This document shows, in pieces, positions 25,325 to 35,654 of a DNA stretch of 64,000 nucleotides. Position numbers and translations under genes: made by a program. Within the stretch, counting starts at the first letter, position 1. Each line of letters opens with the position of its first letter. Source of the DNA: Sphingomonas sp. IBVSS2 (lineage in GTDB: Bacteria > Pseudomonadota > Alphaproteobacteria > Sphingomonadales > Sphingomonadaceae); the NCBI RefSeq assembly GCF_002127225.1, contig NZ_NFUR01000004.1, positions 62,001 to 126,000 on the forward strand, in the 5' to 3' direction. The notes under the pieces were generated by a model. It was not told where the DNA came from, made no database searches, and saw nothing but the letters and a program-made list of their open reading frames with translations.

Positions 25325-26805
25325 ACGAGATGCTGATCCTCACCGACGAATCCCCCGCGACGCTGCCCTATGGCTTTGCGCGCCGGAACGGCGTGCTGCT
25401 GCGCGTCACCGATACAGGCCTGGAGTGCGTCCACAAGGCGGGCGCCGCGCTCGACGGCCTGCTCGAAGTCCAGCGCCTCGCCCCCGCTGCGCGCTTCGTC
25501 TCGGTGCCCGACGACCAGTTCGACGCGGCGCTGGGCGCCGCCTATTCGGGTGCCGGCGCCGCCGCCGACATCGATCTCGGCGACATGGACCTGGCCGCGC
25601 TTGCCGACAGCGCCGCGAGCGTGGACGATCTGCTCGACACGCGCGACGACGCCCCCGTCATCCGCCTGATCAACGCGCTGCTCCTCGAAGCCGTGCGCGA
25701 GGGCGCGTCGGACGTGCATGTCGAGACGCAGGAGAAGCGCCTGGTCGTCCGCTTCCGGATCGACGGCGTGCTGCGCGACATGATCGAGCCGCCGCGCGCG
25801 CTCGCGCCGCTGCTGGTCAGCCGTATCAAGGTGATGGCCAAGCTGGACATCGCCGAGCGCCGCATCCCCCAGGACGGCCGCGTGACGCTGCGGATCGGCG
25901 GCCACGACGTCGACGCCCGCGTCTCGACCATCCCGACCCAGCATGGCGAGCGGGTGGTGATGCGCCTGCTGGAGAAGGGGTCGCTCCGCCTCGACATGGA
26001 AGTGCTGGGCATGAGCGCGCGCGATCGCGGCGTGTTCACGCGCCTGCTCGAGCGCCCGCACGGCATGCTGCTCGTCACCGGCCCCACCGGTTCGGGCAAG
26101 ACCACCACGCTCTACGCTGCGCTCAATCGCCTCAACGATCGCAAGCGCAACATCATGACCGTCGAGGATCCGATCGAATATGAGCTGGCCGGCATCGGCC
26201 AGACCCAGGTCAATCCGCGCACCGACATGACCTTCGCCCGCGGTCTGCGCGCGATCCTGCGCCAGGATCCCGACGTGATCATGGTGGGCGAGATTCGCGA
26301 CCAGGAGACCGCCCAGGTCGCCGTGCGCTCGTCGATGACCGGGCATTTCGTGCTCTCGACCTTGCACACCAACAGCGCGGTGGGCTCGGTGACGCGCCTG
26401 ATCGACATGGGCGTCGAACGCTATCTGCTCGCTCCGATGGTGGTGGGCCTGTGCGCCCAGCGCCTGGTGCGCAAGCTCTGCCCGAGCTGCGCCAGGCCCG
26501 ACGAGGCGAGCGAGGCGGATTCGCTCCTTCTCGGCGGCGCGATCAAGCCGGGCAAGAAGATCTGGCGCGCGGCCGGCTGCCCGGAATGCCATGGCGAGGG
26601 CTATCGGGGGAGGGCGGGCCTCTACGAAGTCGTCGCGGTCGACGAGAAGTTCCAGAAGCTGATCCATGACGGCGCCTCCGAGGCCGAGCTCGAGGCCCAT
26701 GCCCGCAAGGACAATCCGAGCCTGCTCGACGACGGCGTCGCGAAGGTGAAGGCCGGGGTGACGACGGTGGAAGAGGTCGCCCGGGTGGTGCGTGATGAGG
26801 GTTGA
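25321..26805 (+). CDS. gspE: Type II secretion ATPase GspE
   Basis: A 494-aa cytosolic hexameric ATPase. N-terminal GspL-binding region (1-110), then the core with Walker A GPTGSGKT (254-261), Asp box (ILRQDPDVIMVGEIRD), His box (GHFVLSTLHTNSA) and a zinc tetracysteine motif with Cys387, Cys390, Cys420 and Cys423. It powers pseudopilus growth. The usual long N1E domain is short here. Followed by a large inverted repeat before gspF. Confidence 0.95.
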   Translation: MNEMLILTDESPATLPYGFARRNGVLLRVTDTGLECVHKAGAALDGLLEVQRLAPAARFVSVPDDQFDAALGAAYSGAGAAADIDLGDMDLAALADSAASVDDLLDTRDDAPVIRLINALLLEAVREGASDVHVETQEKRLVVRFRIDGVLRDMIEPPRALAPLLVSRIKVMAKLDIAERRIPQDGRVTLRIGGHDVDARVSTIPTQHGERVVMRLLEKGSLRLDMEVLGMSARDRGVFTRLLERPHGMLLVTGPTGSGKTTTLYAALNRLNDRKRNIMTVEDPIEYELAGIGQTQVNPRTDMTFARGLRAILRQDPDVIMVGEIRDQETAQVAVRSSMTGHFVLSTLHTNSAVGSVTRLIDMGVERYLLAPMVVGLCAQRLVRKLCPSCARPDEASEADSLLLGGAIKPGKKIWRAAGCPECHGEGYRGRAGLYEVVAVDEKFQKLIHDGASEAELEAHARKDNPSLLDDGVAKVKAGVTTVEEVARVVRDEG

Positions 26806-26812
26806 TCTCCAG

Positions 26813-26956
26813 TTCCTCCCCCAGCTTGCTGGGGGAGGGGGACCGCTCGCGCAGCGAGTGGTGGGGGCGCGCGCCGGTAACGGTGCGTGCCGCGCCGCCC
26901 CTCCACCCCGACGCTTCGCGTCGCGGTCCCCCTCCCCGAGACAAGCTCGGGGAGGA
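26813..26956. repeat. Large imperfect inverted repeat between gspE and gspF
   Basis: Left arm 26813-26846 (TTCCTCCCCCAGCTTGCTGG...) and right arm 26923-26956 (...GACAAGCTCGGGGAGGA) are inverse copies, each itself able to fold (CTCCCCGAG-acaag-CTCGGGGAG on the right). The right arm ends in GGAGGA, which is the SD of gspF. The centre is about 75 bp and GC-rich. Probably a mobile, REP-like sphingomonad repeat. Confidence 0.78.
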
Positions 26957-26963
26957 TCTTAAG

Positions 26964-28190
26964 ATGCCCGCCTATGCCTATCGCGCCGCCGACAAGGCCG
27001 GCGCTTCGAAGAAGGGCATCATCGAGGCCTCCAGCCCCGCCGCCGCGCGCGCGCTGCTGCGCGAGCAGGCGCTGCTGCCGCTTTCCGTCGAGGTGGCGGC
27101 CGAGAAGGGCGCCCGCTTCGGCGCGATCCAGCTGCCCCGCTTCCGCCGCGCCGGCCTGTCTTCCAAGGCGCTGGCCACCGTCACGCGCCAGGTCGCCACG
27201 CTGGTCGGCTCGGACATCGCGATCGAGGAAGCGCTGCGCCTGGTTGCCACCCAGTCAGAACACGCGCCCACCAGCTCGCTCCTGCTCGACGTGCGCGCCG
27301 CGATCCTCGACGGGCGCAGCTTCGCCGCCGCGCTGGCGCAGCATCCCGGGGCCTTTCCCGAATTCTACCGCGCCTCGGTCGCGGCGGGCGAGGCGTCGGG
27401 CAAGCTGCCCGACGTGCTCAACCACCTTGCCGAGTTCGTCGAGAACCGCCAGGCCAACGGCCAGAAGCTCCAGCTCGCGCTGATGTATCCCGCGCTGCTG
27501 GCGCTGGTGTCGATCGGCATGATGGCGCTGCTGCTCGTCTATATCGTGCCGGACATCGTGAAGGTGTTCGTCTCGCGCGGGGCCGACCTGCCGTTCCTCA
27601 CCAAGGCGCTGATCGCGGTGAGCTGGTTCCTCCAGAATTTCGGGCTGTACCTGTTGCTCGGCCTTGCCGTGGTGGCGCTCGTCTTCTTCCGCTGGGCGCG
27701 GGTGCCGGCCAATCGGCTGCGCATCGATCGCTTCTTCTCGGAGCGCCGCCCCTTCCGCCGCTTCAGCCGCCAGCTGAGCGCCGCCCGCTTCGCCGGCAGC
27801 CTCGCCACGCTGGTCGGCAGCGCCGTCCCCCTGGTCGATGCGCTGCATGCCGCGGCGGCCGTCACCCCCAATCGCTGGGTGCGCGAGAAGGCGCTCGGCG
27901 TCGCGGCGCGGGTCCGCGAAGGCATCAGCCTCCGTGCGGCGATGGGGGAGGCGGGGGTCTTCCCCTCCATGCTCGTCGCGATCGTCGCCTCGGGCGAGAG
28001 CTCGGGCCGGCTGGCGCCTGCGCTCGACCGCGCCTCGCACGAGCTGCAGCGCGAGCTCGACGCGATCGTCGGCACCTTGGTCGCGCTGGTCGAGCCGCTG
28101 GTGCTGCTGGTGATGGGCGGGCTGGTGCTGATGATGGTGCTGGCGATCCTGCTGCCGATCATCAACCTGAACAACCTGGTGGGGCTCTGA
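26964..28190 (+). CDS. gspF: Type II secretion inner-membrane protein GspF
   Basis: ATG 26964 follows GGAGGA with 7-nt spacing; a longer in-frame extension would be repeat-derived. The 408-aa polytopic protein has two GspF domains (first about 70-190, second about 275-395) with FAAALAQHPGAFPEFYRASV and GESSGRLAPALDRASHEL as the family signatures, and three membrane helices (about 170-195, 220-240 and 378-400). It is the platform core around which GspE drives pilin polymerisation. Confidence 0.94.
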   Translation: MPAYAYRAADKAGASKKGIIEASSPAAARALLREQALLPLSVEVAAEKGARFGAIQLPRFRRAGLSSKALATVTRQVATLVGSDIAIEEALRLVATQSEHAPTSSLLLDVRAAILDGRSFAAALAQHPGAFPEFYRASVAAGEASGKLPDVLNHLAEFVENRQANGQKLQLALMYPALLALVSIGMMALLLVYIVPDIVKVFVSRGADLPFLTKALIAVSWFLQNFGLYLLLGLAVVALVFFRWARVPANRLRIDRFFSERRPFRRFSRQLSAARFAGSLATLVGSAVPLVDALHAAAAVTPNRWVREKALGVAARVREGISLRAAMGEAGVFPSMLVAIVASGESSGRLAPALDRASHELQRELDAIVGTLVALVEPLVLLVMGGLVLMMVLAILLPIINLNNLVGL

Positions 28191-28196
28191 CCAGAT

Positions 28197-28273
28197 CCGT
28201 CATCCCGGCGGAAGCCGGGATATCAGGCTGAGGCCCTTGCGGCACGAGATCCCGGCTTCCGCCGGGATGACGG
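28197..28273. repeat. REP-like palindromic element between gspF and gspN
   Basis: CGTCATCCCGGCGGAAGCC and GGCTTCCGCCGGGATGACG are almost perfect inverted arms around a centre including TTGCGGCACGAGATC. It is the same family as the element in gspI, sharing the GGCACGAG core. It lies in a convergent intergenic space and may act as a transcription barrier. Confidence 0.82.
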
Positions 28274-28281
28274 CCAGGCTG

Positions 28282-28998
28282 TCACATCTGCCCCTGCACC
28301 CGGGCCCCGCCCGGGAGGCCGACAAAGGGCAGGATCGCCGCGCCCTCCGGCGTCATCGCGATGTCGAGCGCGCCGTCCTCGGACAGTATCGCGGTCATCA
28401 GCGTCTTCAGCCGCTGGGCCGAGGGCGCCACCCGGATCGTCGTGCGATCGCCGACATGCTCGGCGGTGATCAGCAGCGCCGGCACCGCCACCGGCCCGCC
28501 GCCGTTCTTCGCCCGGCAGCTGCCCGGATCGGTGGTCACCTTGCCATCGGCCATGCGGGCGCCGCCGCCCGAGGCGATGCGTTGCATCTCGATCTGCAGG
28601 GTCAGGTTGCAGGTGAAGGGCAGATTGGGCTGGAGCGCGCGCAACAGGCTCGCATCGGCCGAGCCGCTGACATGGTCGAGCACCGTCCGCCCGCCGAGAT
28701 GCTGGAGCATCTGCCCGCCCAGATCGGTGTCCGGTCCGGTCGCCTTCCAGTCGGCCGCGAAGGCGAGGCTGGTCAGCGAGCGCAGCGGCGCCATGTGCCA
28801 GGCGAAGGTCGCGCCGCCGGCGATGCCGACTTCGCCGTTCCACACCGTGCCCGCCACGCCGGTGCGCCAGGTGGCGTCCCGGAAGATCACGCTCGCCGGC
28901 ATCGTCACGAGCAGCGCGAGCAGATACGCCCCTATGCCGATCAGGGCGAAGAGGATAATAGACCGCCGTGCCCCGCTTCCCTCTCCCAGAGTCGGCAA
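28282..28998 (-). CDS. gspN: Type II secretion system protein GspN
   Basis: About 238 aa with one N-terminal membrane helix (IILFALIGIGAYLLALLVTM) and a large periplasmic beta-rich region typical of GspN (ATWRTGVAGTVWNGEVGI, FAADWKATGPDTDLGG, and a late IAMTPEGAAILPFVG). Two Cys residues may form a disulphide. The start is uncertain: TTG 28998 coincides with the divergent gene start, and ATG 29055 would overlap it. Optional T2SS component. Confidence 0.82.
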   Translation of the reverse strand: MPTLGEGSGARRSIILFALIGIGAYLLALLVTMPASVIFRDATWRTGVAGTVWNGEVGIAGGATFAWHMAPLRSLTSLAFAADWKATGPDTDLGGQMLQHLGGRTVLDHVSGSADASLLRALQPNLPFTCNLTLQIEMQRIASGGGARMADGKVTTDPGSCRAKNGGGPVAVPALLITAEHVGDRTTIRVAPSAQRLKTLMTAILSEDGALDIAMTPEGAAILPFVGLPGGARVQGQM

Positions 28999-30038
28999 TG
29001 GATCGACGGACCCTGCTGAAGTCGCTGCAATCAGGCCTGGTCGCGTCCGCGGCATCGGTCGTGCTTCCCTCGCATGTGTTCGCAGCGGAGAAGAAGGACA
29101 AGCGCCCGATCGCCCTGCTGCTGCCGCTCACGGGCCCGCGAGCGCGGCTGGGCCTTAGCATGCGCCAGGCGGCGTTGCTCGCGGAAAACAGCGCCTATGT
29201 GCAGAGCTTCGACACCGGCGGCACCGCGGCCGGCGCCGCGGCGGCGGCGGCCCAGGCGCTCAAGCTCAAGCCGGCCTTGATACTGGGCCCGCTCTCGGCG
29301 GAAGAAGTGCCCGCCGTCTCCAGCACCATTGCCGGCCGCGTGCCCGTGATCGCGTTCAGCAACGATTCCGTGCTGCGCGCGCCGGGCACCTGGATCTTCG
29401 GGATCACCGCGGGCCAGGTGACCACCGCGATCCTGCGCTATGCCCGCACCCGCGGCGTGAAGACCGTGACGATGATCGACGACGGCTCGCCCTGGAGCGC
29501 CGCCGCCGCGCTCGCCGCCGGCAAGAGCGAGGGCGAACTGGGCATCACCGTCCATGTCCTCCAGGTGAAGCCCGGCCAGCCGCTCCCCGCGCCGGGCGAG
29601 GTGCCCGACGCCGTGCTGCTGCCCGGCAGCGGCGAGGCGGTGCTGGCCGCGGCGCGCGCGCTCAAGGACACTGGCGTCCAGCTGCTCGGCACCTTCCAGG
29701 CGCTCGACAACCGTCCCCAGGCACTCGCGGCGCTGGACGGTGCCTGGTTCGCCAGCCCCGATCCGGGTGCCTTCGGCACCTTCGCCGCCGCCTTCCAGGC
29801 CCGCAACGGCGGTGAGCCGGGCACCATCGCCGCGCTCGCCTATGACGCGGCGGGCATCGCCAATACGCTGCGTGCCGACAACCGGCTGGGCATGGAGGGG
29901 TTGATGGACGCCAAGGGCTTCCACGGCGTCACCGGCCCGGTCCGCTTCCGCACCGACGGCTCGGTCGCCCGCGACTTTGCGATCGTCGTCGCCGGCGAGA
30001 CCGGCTACGCGCCGGTGGCGTCGAGCTCGGGTTCCTGA
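28998..30038 (+). CDS. Penicillin-binding-protein activator-like periplasmic binding protein in the T2SS locus
   Basis: ATG 28998 begins a 346-aa protein with a signal containing an RR pair (MDRRTLLKSLQSGLVASAAS), suggesting Tat export. The remainder has the type 1 periplasmic binding fold: IALLLPLTGPRARLGLSMR, LILGPLSAEEVPAVSS, PVIAFSNDS, VTMIDDGSPWSAAAA and a final IAALAYDAAGIAN. This matches LpoA-like PBP activators and ABC amino-acid receptor relatives. It lies between gspN and gspJ, 7 bp from gspJ, so it is expected to be co-expressed with the secretion machinery. Confidence 0.8.
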   Translation: MDRRTLLKSLQSGLVASAASVVLPSHVFAAEKKDKRPIALLLPLTGPRARLGLSMRQAALLAENSAYVQSFDTGGTAAGAAAAAAQALKLKPALILGPLSAEEVPAVSSTIAGRVPVIAFSNDSVLRAPGTWIFGITAGQVTTAILRYARTRGVKTVTMIDDGSPWSAAAALAAGKSEGELGITVHVLQVKPGQPLPAPGEVPDAVLLPGSGEAVLAAARALKDTGVQLLGTFQALDNRPQALAALDGAWFASPDPGAFGTFAAAFQARNGGEPGTIAALAYDAAGIANTLRADNRLGMEGLMDAKGFHGVTGPVRFRTDGSVARDFAIVVAGETGYAPVASSSGS

Positions 30039-30045
30039 GGCCGAA

Positions 30046-30615
30046 GTGCTTCGCCCCGTTCCCCGCTGTCACGACGAAGGAGGGGCCGAGCAGGGCTTTA
30101 CCCTGATCGAGCTGATGATCTCGCTCGGCCTGTTCGCGCTGATCGCGGTGGCGGGCCTTGCGCTGGTCGACGGCATCATCAAGGTGCAAGGGCGCACCGA
30201 GAAAAGGCTCGATCGCCTCGCCGATCTCCAGCGCGCGATGTTCGTGGTGTCGAGCGATATCGACCAGATCGCGTTCGGCCGCGTCTCGGGCGGCGGCGAG
30301 AAGCTGAACTTCACCCGCGCCGCGCCCGGCTTTGGCGGGCCCGCGGTGCCGCTGCAATATTCGGTGGCCAACGGCAATCTGGTGCGCGGATCGGGCGCGA
30401 TGCTGCAGACCGTGGTGGGCGGCGTCGCCCATGTCCGCTGGCGCTTCTTCGACGGCGGCGCCTGGGCCGATCGCTGGCCGCTGCGCGACGAGGACAAGGA
30501 CAGATGGCCGCGCGCCATCGCGATCGAGCTGCAGGCGATCGGGCCCGGCGGAGCGCCCGGGGCGCTGCGCCGCGTGGTGACGCTGCCCGATCAGGCGGAG
30601 TATCCGAAGCAATGA
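30046..30615 (+). CDS. gspJ: Type II secretion minor pseudopilin GspJ
   Basis: I place the start at GTG 30046, after GAGG at 6-nt spacing, giving a 17-residue leader ending EQG before the mature FTLIELMISLGLFALIAVAG (Glu at +5). The 189-aa product has the GspJ globular pattern (RAMFVVSSDIDQIAFGRV, LVRGSGAMLQTVVGGV). It overlaps gspK by ATGA. Confidence 0.9.
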   Translation: MLRPVPRCHDEGGAEQGFTLIELMISLGLFALIAVAGLALVDGIIKVQGRTEKRLDRLADLQRAMFVVSSDIDQIAFGRVSGGGEKLNFTRAAPGFGGPAVPLQYSVANGNLVRGSGAMLQTVVGGVAHVRWRFFDGGAWADRWPLRDEDKDRWPRAIAIELQAIGPGGAPGALRRVVTLPDQAEYPKQ

Positions 30616-31490
30616 AGCGGACGGGCGAAGGCGAAGCGGGGATGATCCTCGTCAACGTGCTGATGTTCGTCGCGATCGCGTCTGGACTCGTGCTATTGCT
30701 AATCAATCGCGAGGAATTGGCGCTCGATCGCGCGCTGCGCACGCGCGAGGCGGCGCGCGCGCTGGCGGTGGTGCGCGGTGGCGAGCTTTCCGCCGTGGTG
30801 GCGCTTCGCCGCGACATGGTGCTCGCTCCCAATGAGGACAATCTGACGGAGCCCTGGGCCCGGCTGTCGGAGAGCGGCGCGCCGATCGAGGGCGGCACCT
30901 TCGACCTCGCGATCGCCGATGCCGAGGGGCGCTTCAACCTCAATGCCCTGCGCGCGGGCGATGCCGGCGCGATCGTGCTGTTCCAGACGATCGCCAAGGA
31001 TGTTGGGCTGTCGCCGGACGATGCGGTGAAGGCGATCACCTATGTCCGCCTCTACGGCCCGATCACCGACATCCGCCCGCTGCGCCTGGCGGGCCTGGAC
31101 CCGGAGGCGACCGCCCGGCTGGAGCGGCTGGTGACGGCCTTGCCCGGCACCACGACGATCAATCTCAACGCCGCCGATCCCGACATGCTGCGCATCCTCT
31201 TCCGCGATCCGCTGGCGGCACAGCGGCTGGCCGAGATCCGCAAGCGGAACGGCAAGCTGATGCTCAAGGACCTGAGCGACCAGAATCTCTCGCTGCCCTG
31301 GGGCACCAGCTTCCGCTCGGGCACCTTCTGGGTCCGCACCCGCGCGACGATCGGCGGCACCAGCCAGCAGGCCGCGGTGCTGATCCAGCGCGTGCAGCAT
31401 GCCGACGGCAAGATCGCGGTGGGCGTGGTCGAGCGCTGGCGGGGGGCATCGGTGCCGCCCGAGGCGCCGGAGTTTCCCCCGGCGCACTAG
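30612..31490 (+). CDS. gspK: Type II secretion minor pseudopilin GspK
   Basis: A 292-aa prepilin with leader MKRTGEGEAG and the mature start MILVNVLMFVAIASGLVLLL; residue +5 is Asn, in line with GspK proteins, which lack the conserved Glu. The large helical domain shows the family pattern: RFNLNALRAG, VRLYGPITDIRPLRLAGL, ALPGTTTINLNAADPDMLR and SGTFWVRTRATI. It is the tip subunit of the pseudopilus. Confidence 0.9.
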   Translation: MKRTGEGEAGMILVNVLMFVAIASGLVLLLINREELALDRALRTREAARALAVVRGGELSAVVALRRDMVLAPNEDNLTEPWARLSESGAPIEGGTFDLAIADAEGRFNLNALRAGDAGAIVLFQTIAKDVGLSPDDAVKAITYVRLYGPITDIRPLRLAGLDPEATARLERLVTALPGTTTINLNAADPDMLRILFRDPLAAQRLAEIRKRNGKLMLKDLSDQNLSLPWGTSFRSGTFWVRTRATIGGTSQQAAVLIQRVQHADGKIAVGVVERWRGASVPPEAPEFPPAH

Positions 31491-31544
31491 GGGGGATGGG
31501 AGGCGGAATGGCTGCTTCCCGTGCAGTATCGTTCGAAACAGAAG

Positions 31545-31985
31545 TTACCTTCCGTCCAACGTGGCCACGTCAGTTTCTCTTTCCATGAGACGCGCTATAC
31601 CTGCGCGGAAAGCGTCGAGATCGGGATAGTTAGTCGTGAAATAGCCGCGCGTGCGGTTATCGGGCTCGTGATAGTCGGCCACCTCAAACCGAACTTTAAG
31701 ATCGCCGCGATTGTTGGCCGGAGAGATCTCAATTCTCAGCCTGAGATCGTCTCCCTCCTGCATTTCAAAGCCCCACTGCGCAACGATTGGACGATCAGCC
31801 GCAATAGGGAAAACGTTCAGAGCCTCTCCGAACTCTTTGACGTCCTGCCATTGAACCCAAAAGCCACCATCGCCTGAGAATCGGTCTGTCTGCACCTGGA
31901 TGGCAAGCCAACCGAAGTCGTCCCTCGGTTGCTTAGGATCGAAGAAGCTCGCGTCATATTGGTAGCGAAGGGTGAGCTTGCTCAT
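31545..31985 (-). CDS. Hypothetical protein in a lower-GC patch
   Basis: A 146-aa soluble protein with ATG 31985; no strong SD. It is Asp/Phe/Trp-rich and beta-pattern (RYQYDASFFDPKQPRDDFGW, DGGFWVQWQDVKEFGEAL, LRLRIEISPANNRGDLKVRF). The arrangement resembles some immunity or cognate small-domain families, but I cannot name one. Base composition is visibly more AT than the neighbours, and no operon partner is present, suggesting recent acquisition. Confidence 0.6.
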   Translation of the reverse strand: MSKLTLRYQYDASFFDPKQPRDDFGWLAIQVQTDRFSGDGGFWVQWQDVKEFGEALNVFPIAADRPIVAQWGFEMQEGDDLRLRIEISPANNRGDLKVRFEVADYHEPDNRTRGYFTTNYPDLDAFRAGIARLMERETDVATLDGR

Positions 31986-32257
31986 CCCTCCTTGTTGGCA
32001 CTCCCAGAGATTGCCTGCAATCGGGACCGGGCAGGCTGGGCCGTCCTAGCCGCTATTGGGCCGCCAACGGACCAATCGCCAGCAACGCGCATCGCCGCCG
32101 TTGCGAAGCTTCCTCGCGCCCGCTACCGTAAGCGCTCATCAATTGGATTTGCCTCTGCCTGCCATTGCCCAAGGCCCGGGAGCCTCTGTTCCCGCCTGAA
32201 CCCGGACCCGCTTCGCCGCGCAGAGCGGCGGGCATCTTTGGCATGTGAGATCAAGAA

Positions 32258-32707
32258 ATGTCAGACGACAAGTTTGCGCTGGTCGCCTGCGCGCGGGACG
32301 GGACCATCGCGTCCCCGTGCGAGCGGACCAGCGAAATCGACCAGGCATGCGCGGCCACCGCCGCGATGTACGACCGGCTGGGCTTCGATCCGCCCTGGAT
32401 CGGATATATTGCCGTGATGGCCGGCACGGCTGTCGGCGGCGGCGCCTTTGTCGGTGCTCCCGCGGGCAATCGCGTCGAGATCGCGTATTTCACCCTCGCC
32501 GATCACCAGCGCATGGGCGTGGCCACGCGTATCGCCCGTAAGCTGGTGGAGATCGCGCGGCGTCACGCCCCCGGCGTCGAACTGTATGCGAAGACGATGC
32601 CGGAGGAGAACGCGTCGACGCGCATCCTCACCGGGCTCGGTTTCCGGAGGATCGGTACCGATATCGACGATGAGATCGGCGAAGCCTGGGCCTGGCTGCT
32701 CCGGTGA
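32258..32707 (+). CDS. GNAT-family N-acetyltransferase
   Basis: A 149-aa protein with the GNAT fold: VGAPAGNRVEIAYFTLADHQ leading into the acetyl-CoA loop HQRMGVATRIARKL, then ELYAKTMPEENASTRILTGLGF. The family transfers an acetyl group from acetyl-CoA to amines. The substrate is unknown, and it has no obvious operon partner. The SD before ATG 32258 is weak (AGAAA). Confidence 0.85.
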   Translation: MSDDKFALVACARDGTIASPCERTSEIDQACAATAAMYDRLGFDPPWIGYIAVMAGTAVGGGAFVGAPAGNRVEIAYFTLADHQRMGVATRIARKLVEIARRHAPGVELYAKTMPEENASTRILTGLGFRRIGTDIDDEIGEAWAWLLR

Positions 32708-32806
32708 CCCGGCGGCCGGGGCACCGCCAGGTGCTCCGGCCAAGCGGGAGACCTGGAGCGGACCGATATTCCCGGTCCTCCTCCGGAGGGGGAGGACTGG
32801 CTGGCC

Positions 32807-34121
32807 CTAAAGCAGGATCCGGAACAGCGCGCCGCCGCCCGGGGCATCGGCGATCGCGATGCTGCCGCCATGCGCCACCACGATCTGGCGCGCGAGGTTC
32901 AGCCCCACGCCGGTGCCGGTCGCGCGGGTGGTGAAGAAGGGCAGGAACACGTCCTGGCGCAGCCCTTCGGGCACGCCGGGCCCATTGTCCTCCACTTCGA
33001 TCGCCAGCGCCTCGCGGTCCTGGAACAGCCGCAGCGCCAGCCGGGGCGGGCGGCCCTGGCCGGCCATGGCCTGGGCCGCGTTCTGCAGCAGGTTGATCAG
33101 CACCTGCGCCAGCAGGTCGGGATCGGCATCGATCGCCAGCCGTGCCGAGGCCACATGGATCTCGAGCGGCACCTCCGGCTCGCGTGCGGCGAAAATGCGG
33201 CCCAACTCCTCCGCCCAGGGCTGGGCGGCAAAGGCCTGGCGCTGGATTTCCGGTGTGTGCGCCACCGCGCGATAGGCTTCGATGAAATGCCCCAGCCCAT
33301 GCGCGCGCCGGGCGAGGGTGGATACTGCGGCCCGCGCATCGGCGATCCGCGGATTGGCCGCCAGCTCGGGATCGTCGAGCAGGTCCGCCGCGGTGGCGGC
33401 GAGCGACGTCACCGGCGTCAGCGAGTTGAGGATCTCATGGGTCAGCACCCGCACCAGATCGGTCTGCGCGGCCATCTCGACCGCGTCGAGCGTGCCCTGG
33501 ATCGGCTGCACCGTCACGACGCGGATGCTGCGCCCCAGCCGTTCGAGCATGCCCGAGCGGACCAGCGCGCGCTGCGTCCGCCCCTCGATCGCCAGCAGCA
33601 ATATCTCCTCGGTCGCGCCGCCGCCCGCCAGCCGCTTGGCGAGCGTCGCGCCATAGACGGCATAATCCTCGGCCCGGGTACCCGGCGTTTTCCGGAACAG
33701 GCGCCGCGCCGCCTTGTTGGCGGGGGCGACCTGGCCCTCGCCATCGATGGTGAGCAGCGCTACCGGCATGTCGTCGACCAGCGCTTCCAGGAAGCGCATC
33801 TCGGCGGCGGCGGCCATCTGGCGCGCGCGCAGCCGATCCATGGCGGAGTCGAGCGCAGCGCCGAGCGCTTCGAACCCGCCGCCGCGATCGCCGCCGAAGC
33901 GGGCGGCGGTATCGTCGAAGCGCAGCGCCTCGACGAAGCGCGCGACATCGACATTGGTGCGCGAGACGTGGCGCCACAGCCCCCAGACCGCGCCCAGGAC
34001 GAGCAGCAGCGCGACGATCCGCGCCGCGCCCAGCCCCGGGGTGAAGAGCGTCAGGGCAGCGGCGGCAAGCGCTCCGCCCAGCGCCGCGATCCAGGCGGCC
34101 AGGCCGAGCGTGAAGCGCCGG

Positions 34122-34132
<11 letters not shown>
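32807..34132 (-). CDS. NtrY-like membrane histidine kinase (partner of the sigma-54 regulator)
   Basis: A 441-aa kinase with two N-terminal membrane segments (about 10-30 and 38-54), a HAMP-like/linker region, a PAS-like domain (FLEALVDDMPVALLTIDGEG), the phospho-acceptor helix with His232 (LTHEILNSLTPVTSLA) and an HATPase domain (INLLQNAAQAM, VEDNGPGVPE, TGTGVGLNLARQ). It overlaps the regulator gene by 11 bp (34122-34132), the pair being co-transcribed. There is almost no periplasmic domain, so it probably senses the membrane or cytosol. Confidence 0.9.
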
Positions 34133-35516
<1,384 letters not shown>

Positions 35517-35539
35517 TCTGCCCGCTCCCGTACAGCTAG

Positions 35540-35555
35540 TGTGCGGAACCGGACA
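35540..35555. promoter_or_regulatory. Upstream activator site A (probable binding site of the NtrC-type regulator)
   Basis: TGTGCGGAACCGGACA is a 16-bp palindrome with one mismatched pair, 24 bp before the regulator start codon and 43 bp before sigma-54 promoter 1. It matches TGTnCGGAAyCGnACA, as does site B. It may also serve autoregulation. Binding is inferred. Confidence 0.65.
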
Positions 35556-35598
35556 ATCAATTTACGTGCCAAGCCCTGGTCCCCCCTCGGCGCGCAAT

Positions 35599-35614
35599 TG
35601 GCACGGGTCATGCT
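35599..35614 (+). promoter_or_regulatory. Sigma-54 promoter 1 (small ORF)
   Basis: TGGCACGGGTCATGCT: a -24 TGGCACG and a -12 ATGCT with the proper 4-bp spacing (one mismatch in the -12 element). Predicted start of transcription is near 35625, 17-18 bp before the SD of the small ORF at 35655. Confidence 0.7.
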
Positions 35615-35654
35615 GACACTCCGATGAACGGCGCAAGTGCCGGAGGAGGAAATC

